From Monoraphidium neglectum (lineage: Eukaryota > Chlorophyta > Chlorophyceae > Sphaeropleales > Selenastraceae): a DNA stretch of 35,349 nt. The translations under genes and the position numbers were made by a program. The DNA is taken from NCBI RefSeq assembly GCF_000611645.1, contig NW_014013595.1:1-35349 (forward strand), read 5' to 3'. Below, piece by piece: positions 1 to 11,319 of the stretch (its first letter is position 1; the number at the start of each line of letters is the position of its first letter). The notes beneath the pieces were generated by a model. The model saw only the letters and a list, made by a program, of their open reading frames with translations, was not told the origin of the DNA and ran no database searches.

Positions 1-76
1 CTTGAGTACAACCCATCACTGCCCCAGCTGTGGGGCAGCCGCAGCCGTGGCGATAAGCACACCCGCCTCGGCCCAC

Positions 77-1375
77 CTGCTGCTCGCCCTCGGACACGCT
101 GATGTCCACGCCGTTCCTGGCCAGGATGTCCACCAGGTCCGGGTCATTGGGCAGCACCACGGTGGCGCGGCGGCCGTCAATGGCAGTCAGCTGTGAGGAT
201 GTGAGGAGTGAGGCGGGATACACGGGGGTGGGTCTTGGGGTGCTGGACGCGGGCTGGGCGTGCGGGATGACAGTTTTGCAAGCAGGAGGCCGGCAGGTGT
301 GCTGGTGTCCCCTGCATGACCATCGCTGCGAGTATGACTGGGCCTTGCTTCACCTGCCTGTCATGATCTCGATTTTGTGACAGACAAGATGAGATCAACA
401 AAAGACATGCAGACGTCCAGCAGAATCAGCCCGCCCAGACAGTCCGCAAGGGCGCCGCTTGCAGATGTCACATGGCGACCGCGTCAGCAACATCAAACAC
501 CCGAGTGTTGCCACACGCCCAGCCAAGCGGCACCCTTTGACCGGCAACCAAACAAGCCATTCCGCACCTGCAGCATGCTGCCGTCCTTGCTGAAGCGCAC
601 GCGCTCCACCTTGCCACCCTGAACGGCGTTGATGAACTCAGAGTAGCGCCACTGGTTGCCCTCGGGCAGGCCGCTGGCGGCGTCATCGCGCAGGGCGGGT
701 GCCTGCTGGCCGGCAGTACCGCTGCCAAACGTCAGGCTCTGCGGGCCGGACTGCTCCGCCACGACAGTAGTGGAGCCCTCCGGGGGCGCCACGAAGTCCG
801 CAGCGCGCGCAGCGTCGGGCGTGGCTGCCATCAGCGCGGCACAGAGCCCGGCAAGCGCGGCTGCGGGCACCTTGGCAACCACCTCCTGGGCCAGGTCATG
901 GCTCTGCCAAGGGGAAACGATCAAGGGGCTTATTGTGAATACTCAGGAGGGGCGAGCTTTCGCCTGCATGAGCAGCCCGTGATGACGTGGACCATGCAGC
1001 ATCAACCACAAATGGCGCACGCGCCATGTGGAGGACCGGAGCACGGCAGTGCGAGCGCATTCACTCTGGTAAGGCACCAAATACCCATCCGACACGCCAA
1101 CAGGCCGTGTGAGCCAGGATGGGGGCCTGACCGGCCCTCCAAGCTCCACTACCTCCCACTCAGCGATCCGGCCCCGGCATAGCCCGTGACGATCCTGAAC
1201 TACCAGATTGCGTGCCACTCACGATCTTCTGTGCGTTGCACTTGGAGAAAGCCCCGGCCCGGCGAGGGACACCCAGGATGCTGGAACGCAGCTGCTCTGC
1301 ACGGCGAGCGGCGCTCCTACGTGCAGCCCTGGAATCCAGGGCCACAGTTCCACGGCTGGAGGCCAGCGTCTGCAT
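77..1375 (-). CDS. FTSH: Thylakoid ATP-dependent zinc metalloprotease FtsH, N-terminal exons (partial)
   Basis: Three exons are visible: 1223-1375, 568-903 and 77-190. All junctions are phase 0 with GT donors and AG acceptors, giving 201 residues before the window edge. The start (MQTLASSR) opens an Arg/Ser/Ala-rich transit peptide. Residues about 62-85 form an alanine-rich hydrophobic segment ending in ARA, like a thylakoid transfer signal. Residues 136-163 (WRYSEF...VERVRFSKDGS) and exon 3 (NDPDLVDIL, NGVDISVSEGE) match the FtsH extracellular/lumenal domain. They resemble plant type-A plastid FtsH (FtsH1/FtsH5) best, from recall. The membrane anchors, AAA+ domain and HEXXH zinc site must lie left of position 1. 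In plants the hexameric protease degrades damaged photosystem II D1 protein. It is divergent from the PDZ gene at 2490. Family sure; subtype moderate. Confidence 0.9.
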
Positions 1376-2489
1376 GGCTAGCGACGTGTGATCTTTCTGT
1401 CGGGACTCGAGTCCGCGGGATAGCGGACTGTGTTGCAAATGAAAATGTGGGACAAAACGACCCGACTCTAAGACAATGTGCTAGGGTACGGGGGCTGTCT
1501 CAGACACAGTCGGGTGCTGGGTTGGGCGCCGCAGTTGGCGCAGCGGGACCGGGACGCAGCTGCAACCTCACCTGCGCAGTCGCCGTCTGGCAAGCAATTG
1601 CATCACTGCTATTTCACCTTGCCTTCTCGCCAGTCACATCTCAGGATCACTGTGCCACAAACGTGTGAAATTGTGTCGAACTCGCACACAGCACGAATTG
1701 GCCGTTTGCTGTCCCGCCATTCAAATGCCGCACCGCAGCTGTACACCGTGTCCTGCCCCTCTGCGTTCCGAGCAGGTTTGCAATGGGCGCATTTGCAGGC
1801 CTCACGAATGTTGTCGCCATGTCATGCGGGCAATCTGGCGTTCGTGGTCAGAATTGGCTATGGGGTGAGGCCGCAACGCTGTTCCCTCCCGACGCGTCCT
1901 GTGGGCACACTGACGCGATGCAGCACAAACATTGCGTTTGCATGTGCGTGCAAACGCAACGGCTGTGTCCCCATGATGGTGCCGTGCATGCCTGTAGCCA
2001 CATGGCTGTGCGGAACAATATCGACCGCCAGTACTGAGGCTCCCGACTCATCAGGGCCTGACGTGGATACTGAGCAGGAGCACTGCAATATTATGTTACA
2101 TGCGGCAATCGTGGAACAGACCTCCTGCCAATGTGTTTTGCGGCGTGCCATTTCTTTGACTTGTTATTGACCGCAACAAGGGGTCTGGCCCGTGCACCAT
2201 TAGAACCGTCAGCAACTCGTCAGCTCATACCATACTGCAAGCCGCCTGAGTAGAGCTGCAGCTGAATCCAACGCGCATCAACGCGCTTTTGAGCGGGAGC
2301 GTGTCTTACACGAGTCGAAGATCACCAGCCGAAACAGACAAAAAGCCAAGAAAGGTTTTTCATTAGCCCGTGGTATTTCGCTCCCTTCGCAACATCAGCC
2401 GCTCTTACCGTCTGACTTTTATTAGGAGTCACGGACAGGGGGGCACGCGGATCTCACTGCTTGCAGTGTTGTGCTAAGTTGGCCTGACG
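1376..2489. other. Intergenic region between divergent FtsH and PDZ genes
   Basis: About 1.1 kb with no gene I can support. Open frames on either strand here (for example 1478-2170 +) have no recognisable motif or coding pattern. It should hold both 5' UTRs and both promoters. I see no convincing TATA box. Confidence 0.5.
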
Positions 2490-3772
2490 ATGCAGGCCAT
2501 GCATAGGCCAACTATGCAGGTCAAATCCTTTCACAGTCGCGGCGTCAGAGTGCCGTTGCAAAGGCGGGCAGCGGGCCGTGTCTTCTGCGCAGCGCAAGCA
2601 GATGCGGTGAGTGCCGGCAGCGCAAAATCATGCACGCATGCAGGAAACTGAGCTCGGCGATTTTCGAAAATAGTGCTACCAGTTGCACCTCTACAGGGCA
2701 GTTAATAGCAGGAATGGCTCAAGGCATTGTTTGCACTGGCTCCAGCCCGGTGTAGCCTAATCATCAGGGCCAGGATCAACCACAAGCAGCACCCTTCGAA
2801 GACCCTGCTGGGCGTGATTTCTCACTGGCACGCATTTTTTTTGATATTCACAATTTACTTCTGTTAAAATACAAACCAGTCGACAGCTAGGCATACAAAT
2901 TGTGCTGCACCAACCCTCAGGGGCCCCCGCCAGGCTGCTCGCGCTACACAGTGGAGCTGCGGCGGCCGCTTGGGATTGTGCTGGAGCAGAAGAACAGTAC
3001 TGGCGGCATCTTTGTGGTGGGTTGAGGAGGTTTGGTGTATTTCCAAGCTTTTAGATGGCACCTGTGCCAGGGAGTGGGCGTTGCACTGACGGCAGTGGGA
3101 ACTCTGCGGCTGTATGGCTGCTTGGCTGGCTGCATTTGCTTTTTGCTGCTAGAAACCCCAATACCGTTGCCGCCTGTGGCAAATGATATTGGTGCTGTCA
3201 TTGCGCAGGCATCCATCACGCCAGATGGCAATGCAGCCAGGACGGGGCTGATGTCAGTGGTGCGTGCGCATGGGTGTGAAGGGTTGAACGCGTGGATGGG
3301 TGGATGTTGTGGGGCTGGTTGAGCGCACGCGCATTAGTCGCGCCACCTCTGTTCGTTTTCTGCTGATGTCCTCTCAAGGCGCACCGCTCACATTCATTTT
3401 ACAGGGCGACCAGCTCATATCAACCACTGGCGTCACGTACACCCGAACTGAGGACTGTGAGATGTTGCCTTCGTGCCTCAGTCCGATGTCCGCTGCCTGC
3501 AGTGCTTTTTGGCCCGATTGGCATACGGTGCGTGCTGATTGCACCCCACTTCTGCGCCGCTCCCAGCCCCTGCCCCCATTTTCACACACCCACGCACCAC
3601 GCTCCATCATGCAGACGGCGGTGTTATGGTGCGCAAGGGGCAAGAGATTGTCAAGCTCAATTGCATCAATGAGTCGTTCAAGACGGTCAGTGCGGCCATT
3701 GGGACGCACCCGGCCAGCATCCCTGTGGTGATGACATTCCAGCGATGTGCGGACGAGCCTGTAACAACGTAA
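2490..3772 (+). CDS. Chloroplast-targeted single-PDZ-domain protein (157 aa)
   Basis: Five exons: 2490-2606, 2921-3016, 3209-3259, 3405-3456, 3615-3772. Phases match throughout; the fourth intron is phase 1, splitting a Tyr codon. The ATG at 2490 follows an in-frame TAA at 2475. Exon 1 (39 codons) is rich in Arg, Ser and Ala with almost no acidic residues, as in a plastid transit peptide. From about residue 48 the protein is one PDZ domain: YTVELRRPLGIVLE, the glycine-rich GGIF carboxylate-loop equivalent, PDGNAARTG, VGDQLI-like (SVGDQLIST) and GVMVRKG. It ends soon after the domain. PDZ domains bind C-terminal peptides. The nearest family I recall is the green-lineage plastid PDZ type seen in MET1/ZKT, but the TPR part is absent. 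Partner and function are unknown. No TGTAA signal was seen close downstream. Confidence 0.85.
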
Positions 3773-4810
3773 CCGTCGCATCAATCTGCATCCGCACCAC
3801 GCTGTCAGCCAACAGCAGGGCACACAACCTGGGCTGATGAGCTTGTCACGTGCTGATTGTGCGATGCCCCACAACTGAACCGTGCCCTACCTGCCTGCTG
3901 ACAGCGGTCGGACACACCCACATTCACAGCTCAGCGGCTCGCTGTATTGCACTGAAAAGTATGGGTAGCGAGCCCAATCATTCTCTGGATGATGAGCATC
4001 ATTTGGCATCCTGCAGCATATTGGAGCCTGCTGGCATTGCCACGGCCTACATTGCAAGGGTCGGCAATCTCCACAGCAAACATGCACGTTGCATTGGCCT
4101 GATGACCTGAAATGCGCAGAGACCTGTGGAGATGTTGGCTCGGAAGCAGTGTCCACAACACAAATCATTCGCACCACAATTGTATGGGACACGCCGCACA
4201 CTTGTGGCAACAACCTCCTTCTCACAAACATCCCTGATACTGCTGGCATTCACACGGCGCTGCCCAGCACCGACAGGGTGAGGCCTTCCAAGGAGAGGGG
4301 AAGCAAAGGCGGCGGGCAGTCCTCTCCTGCGCAGCTTCCAAGACGCAGACAACCTTTTGGCACTGGTTCATGAAACATTTACGAGCCAGGACCCCTGAAA
4401 CAGGATCAATGCATCATCTTTACGTACAACAACCGCGCCCCCTTGGCCTTTTGTAGGGCCCGCTGTCACGCACGCAAACCACGCAGGCCGCAACAACGTC
4501 GTAGATCCCACCAGCAGTGCCTCGCACAGCAACGTTGCTCGGTATCAGTTGTATTATACAGGTATGAGTGTGCGCACCCCAAGGCGGCTTCTAGTTAATC
4601 AGGGGGCCATCTCGTGGTCGACCGGACTCGCAGCTCAGCCGTCTGTCACCCCGCAGCAGACTTGATCTTCGCAACATGGATTCATCACTGCCCAACCACT
4701 TCCTGCGGGCCTCGCTACTGCAGGGAGGGGTCCTGCGCCGGACTTGACCCTTTGGCCACCACTGGCGTCGGCCGCTCTGGGCCCAGTGCCGCGTGCCTAA
4801 GAGTGCACGC
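3773..4810. other. Intergenic region, no supported gene
   Basis: About 1 kb between the PDZ gene and the orphan gene at 4811. Short open frames on both strands lack motifs and coding-type third-position bias. A 23-codon upstream ATG frame (4676-4747, starting MDSSLPNH) ends 63 nt before the next gene's ATG. It could be a uORF if it is transcribed, but nothing else supports it. Confidence 0.4.
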
Positions 4811-6178
4811 ATGCAGGTGGTGGACGGTCAGCCGGCGTACGCAACAGGTGGAGAGGCTCGCGCTGATGGCGGCGAACAGTATGAGAACGGGTGCAACGCA
4901 GCCAAACGCGTGCCGTCGTCGCCCTCGTCGGCGCAGCCGCCGCTCAAGCGACGGTCCAGCACGCGCATCCGCACTCTGGCTTTGACCGTGGAGCTGCCGA
5001 CGCCCAGCGAGCTGCCGCTTACAGGCTGCCATCTGCCCTCAGGTGGCGAGCCAGGGTTTGGTGGGTGCTTGACGGCGGCCCCTGCAGCGCCGGCGGGTGG
5101 AGGCGGCCGCCAGCGCTTGTCTGTTGTGTCTGCCATCACCCCGTTTGGGCTGCCTCCTCTCAGCCCTGCGAGCTCCAGCAGGCAGCATTGTTTCATGTGG
5201 CACCAGCAGCACCAGTGGCAGCGAGAAGAGGAGCAGAAGCAGGGAGTGGCAGGCCGGCGCGGCCTCCGTGATATCACAGTCGACGTGGGCCCGTTTGCAG
5301 AGGGACGCTGTTGCGGCAGCGCCGGCGGCGTTGGTTGGCAAGGCAGCTGTGCAGGCCCTGCACCCCAGCCACTTGTTGCGGTGACGCCAGGCCGCCTCCT
5401 CCAGCAGTCTTGCACTGACCTTGGCACCTCGGGGCCGCCGGAGGAGAGCCCTGGTTACCACTTCAAAGTAGAACGGCCCTCGCTGACAGGCGGCATGGAC
5501 GGCGGCAGCGCAAGCAGCGGCCTTTTCGGTGCAACGCCAGAGCGCAGGGCTCACTCCAGCCCCGGCGTTGGCGTGGCCTTGCCCTCGCCCTGGGACGTGA
5601 CAATGGCATCGCCGCGCGGCTCATTCGACGCCGGCCCAATCGCCGCCACGGCGCCCGCCCGCAATCTGTTGCGGTCACTGGCTTGGGATGCCTCGCATCT
5701 GGCAAGCTGTGCGATCACCATGGCGCACCCGCTACGCATTTGGGCGCGAGGCGAGAGCCACGGGCCAAATGGCAGCTCGCCGACCCTGCCATTAGTCGAG
5801 GCGCGATCGTGGGTACCGGTCAGTACAGGGCCGGGCTCAGTAGCCGGCAGCGAGCCCGGCTGGCTGGACGGCCTGCCCTCAAATCACCACGTGCCAAGGA
5901 CCCGACAGTGTGCGGTCGAGCTGCACCAGGCGGCCCCGTTGACAGAGATGCAGCAGCAGGATGATTTGCAATGGGGTGCAGATGGAGACTCAGCGCCGCG
6001 CAGGCAGCAGCAGCTCGGGTGCGCCGCAGCGCGCGCCAGTCGGCAGGGCCACGGCAGGCGCCGGCATGGAGTGTCGCCCTCAATTGTTAGGGAGCTGGCC
6101 CAGCGCCGCAAGGCGGGAGAGGGGCCGGTTATGATCAACAGCATGCAGCAGGTCTGGGACGCCCGCACCAGCAGATAA
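4811..6178 (+). CDS. Hypothetical intronless protein, 455 aa, mostly disordered
   Basis: One uninterrupted frame from ATG 4811 (MQVVDGQPAYATGG) to TAA 6178. It also stays open upstream to a GTG at 4793, so an upstream exon cannot be excluded. Third positions are mostly G or C, with CTG, GTG, CAG and GAG preferred, as in neighbouring proven exons. This argues for real coding. I recognise no domain. The protein is rich in Gly, Ser, Pro, Ala and Arg. It contains a basic patch near residues 45-55 (KRRSSTRIR), several Ser-Pro sites, a Gln-rich stretch near 130-145 (HQQHQWQREEE) and a basic C-terminus (GHGRRRHG, ELAQRRKAGEG). This looks like a nuclear or regulatory disordered protein, but that is inference only. 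The alternative is a chance open frame in GC-rich DNA. Confidence 0.5.
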   Translation: MQVVDGQPAYATGGEARADGGEQYENGCNAAKRVPSSPSSAQPPLKRRSSTRIRTLALTVELPTPSELPLTGCHLPSGGEPGFGGCLTAAPAAPAGGGGRQRLSVVSAITPFGLPPLSPASSSRQHCFMWHQQHQWQREEEQKQGVAGRRGLRDITVDVGPFAEGRCCGSAGGVGWQGSCAGPAPQPLVAVTPGRLLQQSCTDLGTSGPPEESPGYHFKVERPSLTGGMDGGSASSGLFGATPERRAHSSPGVGVALPSPWDVTMASPRGSFDAGPIAATAPARNLLRSLAWDASHLASCAITMAHPLRIWARGESHGPNGSSPTLPLVEARSWVPVSTGPGSVAGSEPGWLDGLPSNHHVPRTRQCAVELHQAAPLTEMQQQDDLQWGADGDSAPRRQQQLGCAAARASRQGHGRRRHGVSPSIVRELAQRRKAGEGPVMINSMQQVWDARTSR

Positions 6179-6421
6179 GAGAGGTTGGCTTATCAAATGC
6201 CAGTTCATCACATGCATGTACCATTCACATTCACAACAGGCCGGTGATGTGCTTTGCTGTTCGAGGGCACCAGCAGTTGTTTTGCTATTTGAGCAGTGCT
6301 CTAATTGGGCCTGTACATTCACAAAAGCATTTGTTTATAATTGAGAGTTGTCCATGCAACGCAGGAGCAACCGTGCTGTGCTGTGGTAACATCCTGACCA
6401 CTTCACATTTCAACAGCTTTT

Positions 6422-6426
6422 TTACA
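6422..6426 (-). terminator. Candidate poly(A) signal TGTAA for the FHA gene
   Basis: TGTAA on the minus strand, 90 nt after the stop codon of the gene at 6516-8522. TGTAA is the main polyadenylation signal in chlorophyte algae. Another TGTAA overlaps the stop itself (6516-6520). Confidence 0.4.
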
Positions 6427-6515
6427 AGGCGTCAAAAATGGGCCACATGGCACGCGCTCCCTGGTCAAAGTGCTCTCCGGCTATGGACGTGCCCACACAC
6501 AGCTGTGAGGACAAC

Positions 6516-8522
6516 TTACATGACCAGCTGCTGCGAGCGCACCAGCGCACGCTGCACTGCTAGGGGGTTGACCATGAAGAGCAGCTGCACACCCCCTACC
6601 TCCAGCAGGCTCAGGTGCGGCAGTCGCGCCGACTGCCCCCGCTCCAGCTGTGGGGGGAAGCGAAAAGAGCGGCGTGAATCAATTCGGCTGTACAGTACTG
6701 CTGCTATTTGAATAATGCAGGTCAGCCCTCAACAGCGCCACAGCAGGCAGTTAACGGAACGCACAGAAGTTTCCAACACCTGCTCACACAGATGCGTGAA
6801 TGTGCGCGCACGCACACCAATGCGGGCAGCCCAATCAACTTCCACGCGACCCACCGGTGCGCCGTTGACCGACAAACTGCGCCGTCCCACGTTCTGCAGC
6901 ACCCACACGCCGTCCCGCCCCAGCGTCAGCTGCGCCTGCAGCCGCGACACCTTGCACGCCGGGCGCTCTTTCGCGAGGTCCACGTCCACGTCGCCCTTGC
7001 TGTCGGTGGAGCGCCCGAGGCTCACCGCGGTGCGGCGCAGCAGGTACCGCCCGTCGCGGCTGCACATGCATGCGAGCGCGCCTGTGTGAAGGTTTGCAAA
7101 CAAGATGGTTGGCAGGTGGCTGGGTGGGTGAGATGGCGCTACTGACCCCCTGGCCCTGCATTCTGGTAGCATTTGCGCCCTCTGGAGCGCTTGCGTCAAA
7201 CATCGACAATGCACAGCAGCTTCATTGTAAACCGACAGCAGCAATTTCACCCCAAACAACAGCTTTATCGTGCACAGAAGCCCCATCACCAAGCTCTGCG
7301 CTTACCTTGAGAGTCCATCAGAAGCGCCGTGGAGGCCGACGCGATGCGCTCTAGTGCCGCGATGTCCCCGGCATTGCTGCGGAAGCGCTCCCGCCGCACC
7401 CGCACCTGCTCGCCACCGGCTGCACCACTGGCTGCGCTACCGCCCGCGCCACCGCCCGCGCCACCGCCCGCGCCACCGCCCGTGCCACTGCCTGCACCCC
7501 CCGCTGTGTCCTCGGCTGCGTCCTCAGCGCCGCTTCGGCTTGCAGCTGCTGTCTCTCGCCGCTGCGCTGACCATGCTGCCGCTGCACGGCCAGCCTCGCC
7601 TACACCTAGCACCGCGTCCTCGGCATCTGAGAAGGAGGGAGGCTCGGCATCGCTGCCATGGCCGCAAACATCGTCGCCGTACCGCCGGCTTGCGGTCAGC
7701 TGCTGGTCAGGTGGCTGCTGCTGCTGCTGCTGCTGCTGCTGTGTGCTCGGTTGGAGGTTTTTGGCCCGCCCCTGCTTGCCCTGCTGCTCCTGGGTAGCCC
7801 CTTGCGCAGGGCCTGCACAGCAGTAAGAGCATGAAGCGACAAAACCATTGGCAGCCAATAGAAGGGGCTCCCCGGGCAAGAGCCGGCATATGAAATAAGG
7901 CAGAGATTGTCCAAACTTCACCTGGCATGCCCTCATACAAATAACGCGAATAAGCATGACCCCCCCCCCTCCGGCAAGCTGCAAAGCCCGGGGCGCCTCA
8001 CCTGGCTGCTGCACCTCATCGACCTCCATCGCCTCTGCTACATCTATTATCTTGTCCTTCTGCACATCTGCCTGCTCTGCATGCTGCTGCCCGCGGCGAG
8101 GCTGCACCAGATTGAGTGCATGCAGCAACTCGCGAAACGTCGCTGCTGTCAGACCCGGCGCTGCGGGCGCCGCGGCTGCCAGCTCAGGCGCGCCGGAGGC
8201 CTCTGTCAGTGCGCTCCTGCCTGCTCCCTTGAAATCGGCATGCAGTGTCTGCAGCTCCTCCAAACAAGCCCAGTGCTCAACCTGCAGAGAGCGGCACACG
8301 CTGGCGATTGGCCTCAGGATGGCACAGCGGCAGGGCGCAGCAACACACCTGCATCGACGTGTGTGCATCAGTGCCAACGCCACCGCTGGCATGGAGAAGC
8401 ACCTTGTAAGCCGCGTACAGCTGCTCAAGAGCTTCAATCACGGCGCCAGAGCGCAAAGGACCGTCCACGGGAGGCACATCCAGCAGCTGGGTCTCGGCCC
8501 CGGCCGCAACAACGGCGGACAT
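6516..8522 (-). CDS. MCRS1: MCRS1-like FHA-domain protein (434 aa)
   Basis: Five exons: 8403-8522, 8002-8281, 7306-7812, 6816-7081, 6516-6647. Phases run 0, 1, 1, 0 and all fit. An in-frame TAG lies upstream of the ATG at 8522. Residues 1-134 contain a helical segment (EALEQLYAAYK, HWACLEELQTLHADF). Residues 135-303 are low complexity, with a run of about nine Gln near 158 and Gly-Ala repeats. Residues about 313-430 form an FHA domain: GRYLLRR, LGRST, VDVDLA, KVSRLQA, NVGRRSLSVNG and a final strand VGGVQLLFMVN. The order and the position near the C-terminus match microspherule protein 1. That protein is a subunit of the INO80 and NSL chromatin complexes in animals; plants have EMB1967-type homologues. 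FHA domains bind phosphothreonine. The stop codon overlaps a perfect donor (GTAAGT), so a further exon is possible. Confidence 0.82.
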
Positions 8523-8785
8523 GGGGGTGGTTGCGTGACAGGCGGTACAACGGCGTTCCTAAGGCCGTGGACACGATGTTTTGCTTGCGGGGCCTGGCAA
8601 GCAGGCAACAATGGTGATCTCTTGCAGCGATTCCTACTTTCTTGATGGTAAAGACGGTATGCAGACGTTCAATACAACAACACACCTATGAGTATGCGAG
8701 CATTGACGAGCACTTGGTCACCCAAGGGTGGCCGTAGAGGGCTCGGTTGTCACCAGGTCACAGGAGAACACCGCACATAAGAGGA

Positions 8786-8845
8786 TTGTGCACGGCAGCA
8801 AGCAGCGGTATGCATGGAGTGTGTAAGGTATCCCTGCCCGCACCC
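8786..8845 (+). repeat. Diverged dispersed repeat, copy 3
   Basis: Contains GGCAGCAAGCAGCGG followed by GGTATCCCTGCCCGCACCC. Two segments in opposite orientation (16271-16325 and 32968-33033) share this order of blocks. The family is unknown. Confidence 0.4.
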
Positions 8846-9043
8846 GGACCGCCGACACCCCTCTATGCAATGAATTGTATTAGTGCTCAAGCGCCCACGC
8901 GCAGCTCCCTGCATGTGCAGGTGACCAACGCATGGACTGTGCTGGTCTGCTGGATGGTGGTAACAGCTCAGCCGGGCTGTGACGTTCCAGTACTTCTCTA
9001 CTTCACCCTTCAAATCCTGCCAGCGTCGTAGCTTTACTTGAAT

Positions 9044-9048
9044 TTACA
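9044..9048 (-). terminator. Candidate poly(A) signal TGTAA for the Rab28-like gene
   Basis: TGTAA on the minus strand, 84 nt beyond the stop codon at 9132, a usual distance for chlorophyte genes. Confidence 0.4.
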
Positions 9049-9131
9049 AACCTTTGTTGCTGTACAACCCCCTCTCAATTACTTGACCGTGATGCCCCGA
9101 CCCAATGTGGCAAATCAATGTGGGAAGATGT

Positions 9132-10652
<1,521 letters not shown>

Positions 10653-10892
10653 GCGAAGATCCTGAAGGGTGCATGCGAAGATCAAATACCTGTAAATGTT
10701 GACGTCACGATGTTATTCATCATAACTATCAATCAACATACGGTCTTATGATGTAACGCGAGCAGCCTGGTCATACCGTACAATTTCGCAGACTGTTGCA
10801 CTGCACAACACCGGAGGGTGATTGTCTTTCTTGTCGACTGCCCCTGATGATACACATTTTTTTCTGCCACATGACTGCCGTGAAATCTTGCC

Positions 10893-10980
10893 TGCCAGCT
10901 TGGGCTGACTGCCAGCTTGGGCTGAATGCCAGCTTGGGCGGACTCCCAACTTGGGCTGACTGCCGGCTGGACTGCCAGCG
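10893..10980. repeat. 17-bp tandem minisatellite
   Basis: Four consecutive 17-nt units of the form TGCCAGCTTGGGCTGAC (10893-10960), with 0-4 changes each, followed by a shortened degenerate unit to 10980. Confidence 0.85.
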
Positions 10981-11306
10981 TGCCGGGGCCGGGCAAGGCG
11001 AAGCACCAAGGACAACCCTGCATGGGCTTGTTGCCTGGGACTTTGAGCTCCTTCAGCCCCCCGCTCCTGTGCGAATATAGCGACTGTGACCGAAGCCAAA
11101 CCATTTGCTGAAATGTCCCTGATGCTGTGATGGTGCCTGGTGCCTGGCTTGCACAGAACACCGCAGGAGCTGGTATGGTGTGCCTGTCTCCGGTCATGCC
11201 AAGTAAGCAGAGTCGTGTCCCCCTCCTCCAACAAGGCAAAGCCCACGTTCACTTGCGCTGCGAATAGAAATCACATTCAAGCCCACTGCTGCGCGTGACA
11301 AGTGGT

Positions 11307-11311
11307 TTACA
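11307..11311 (-). terminator. Possible poly(A) signal TGTAA for the epimerase gene
   Basis: TGTAA on the minus strand only 9 nt after the stop at 11320. This is unusually close, so a later signal may be the real one. Confidence 0.2.
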
Positions 11312-11319
11312 ACTGCAGC

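Larger units (their letters stand above)
8523..9131. other. Intergenic region with a dispersed-repeat copy
   Basis: 609 nt between the Rab28-like 3' end and the FHA gene 5' end (same strand). It holds no gene I can support. Positions 8786-8845 resemble segments at 16271-16325 and 32968-33033 (see the findings). Confidence 0.4.
10653..11319. other. Intergenic region with a minisatellite
   Basis: 667 nt between the Rab28-like start and the epimerase stop. It contains the 17-bp tandem repeat at 10893-10980 and no gene I can support. Overlapping open frames on both strands (10733-11252) translate that repeat. Confidence 0.4.

Noticed and set aside
1478..2170. 230-codon plus-strand open frame
   Set aside because: No motif, no splice context and no coding-type third-position bias; it lies in the FtsH/PDZ intergenic region and in part of FtsH's upstream side.
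2864..3231. Minus-strand frames opposite the PDZ exons
   Set aside because: Shadows; the plus-strand exons join in phase into a PDZ domain with a transit peptide.
4828..5554. Two minus-strand frames of 171-199 codons opposite the orphan gene
   Set aside because: Antisense shadows in GC-rich coding DNA; the plus frame is twice as long and has better codon bias.
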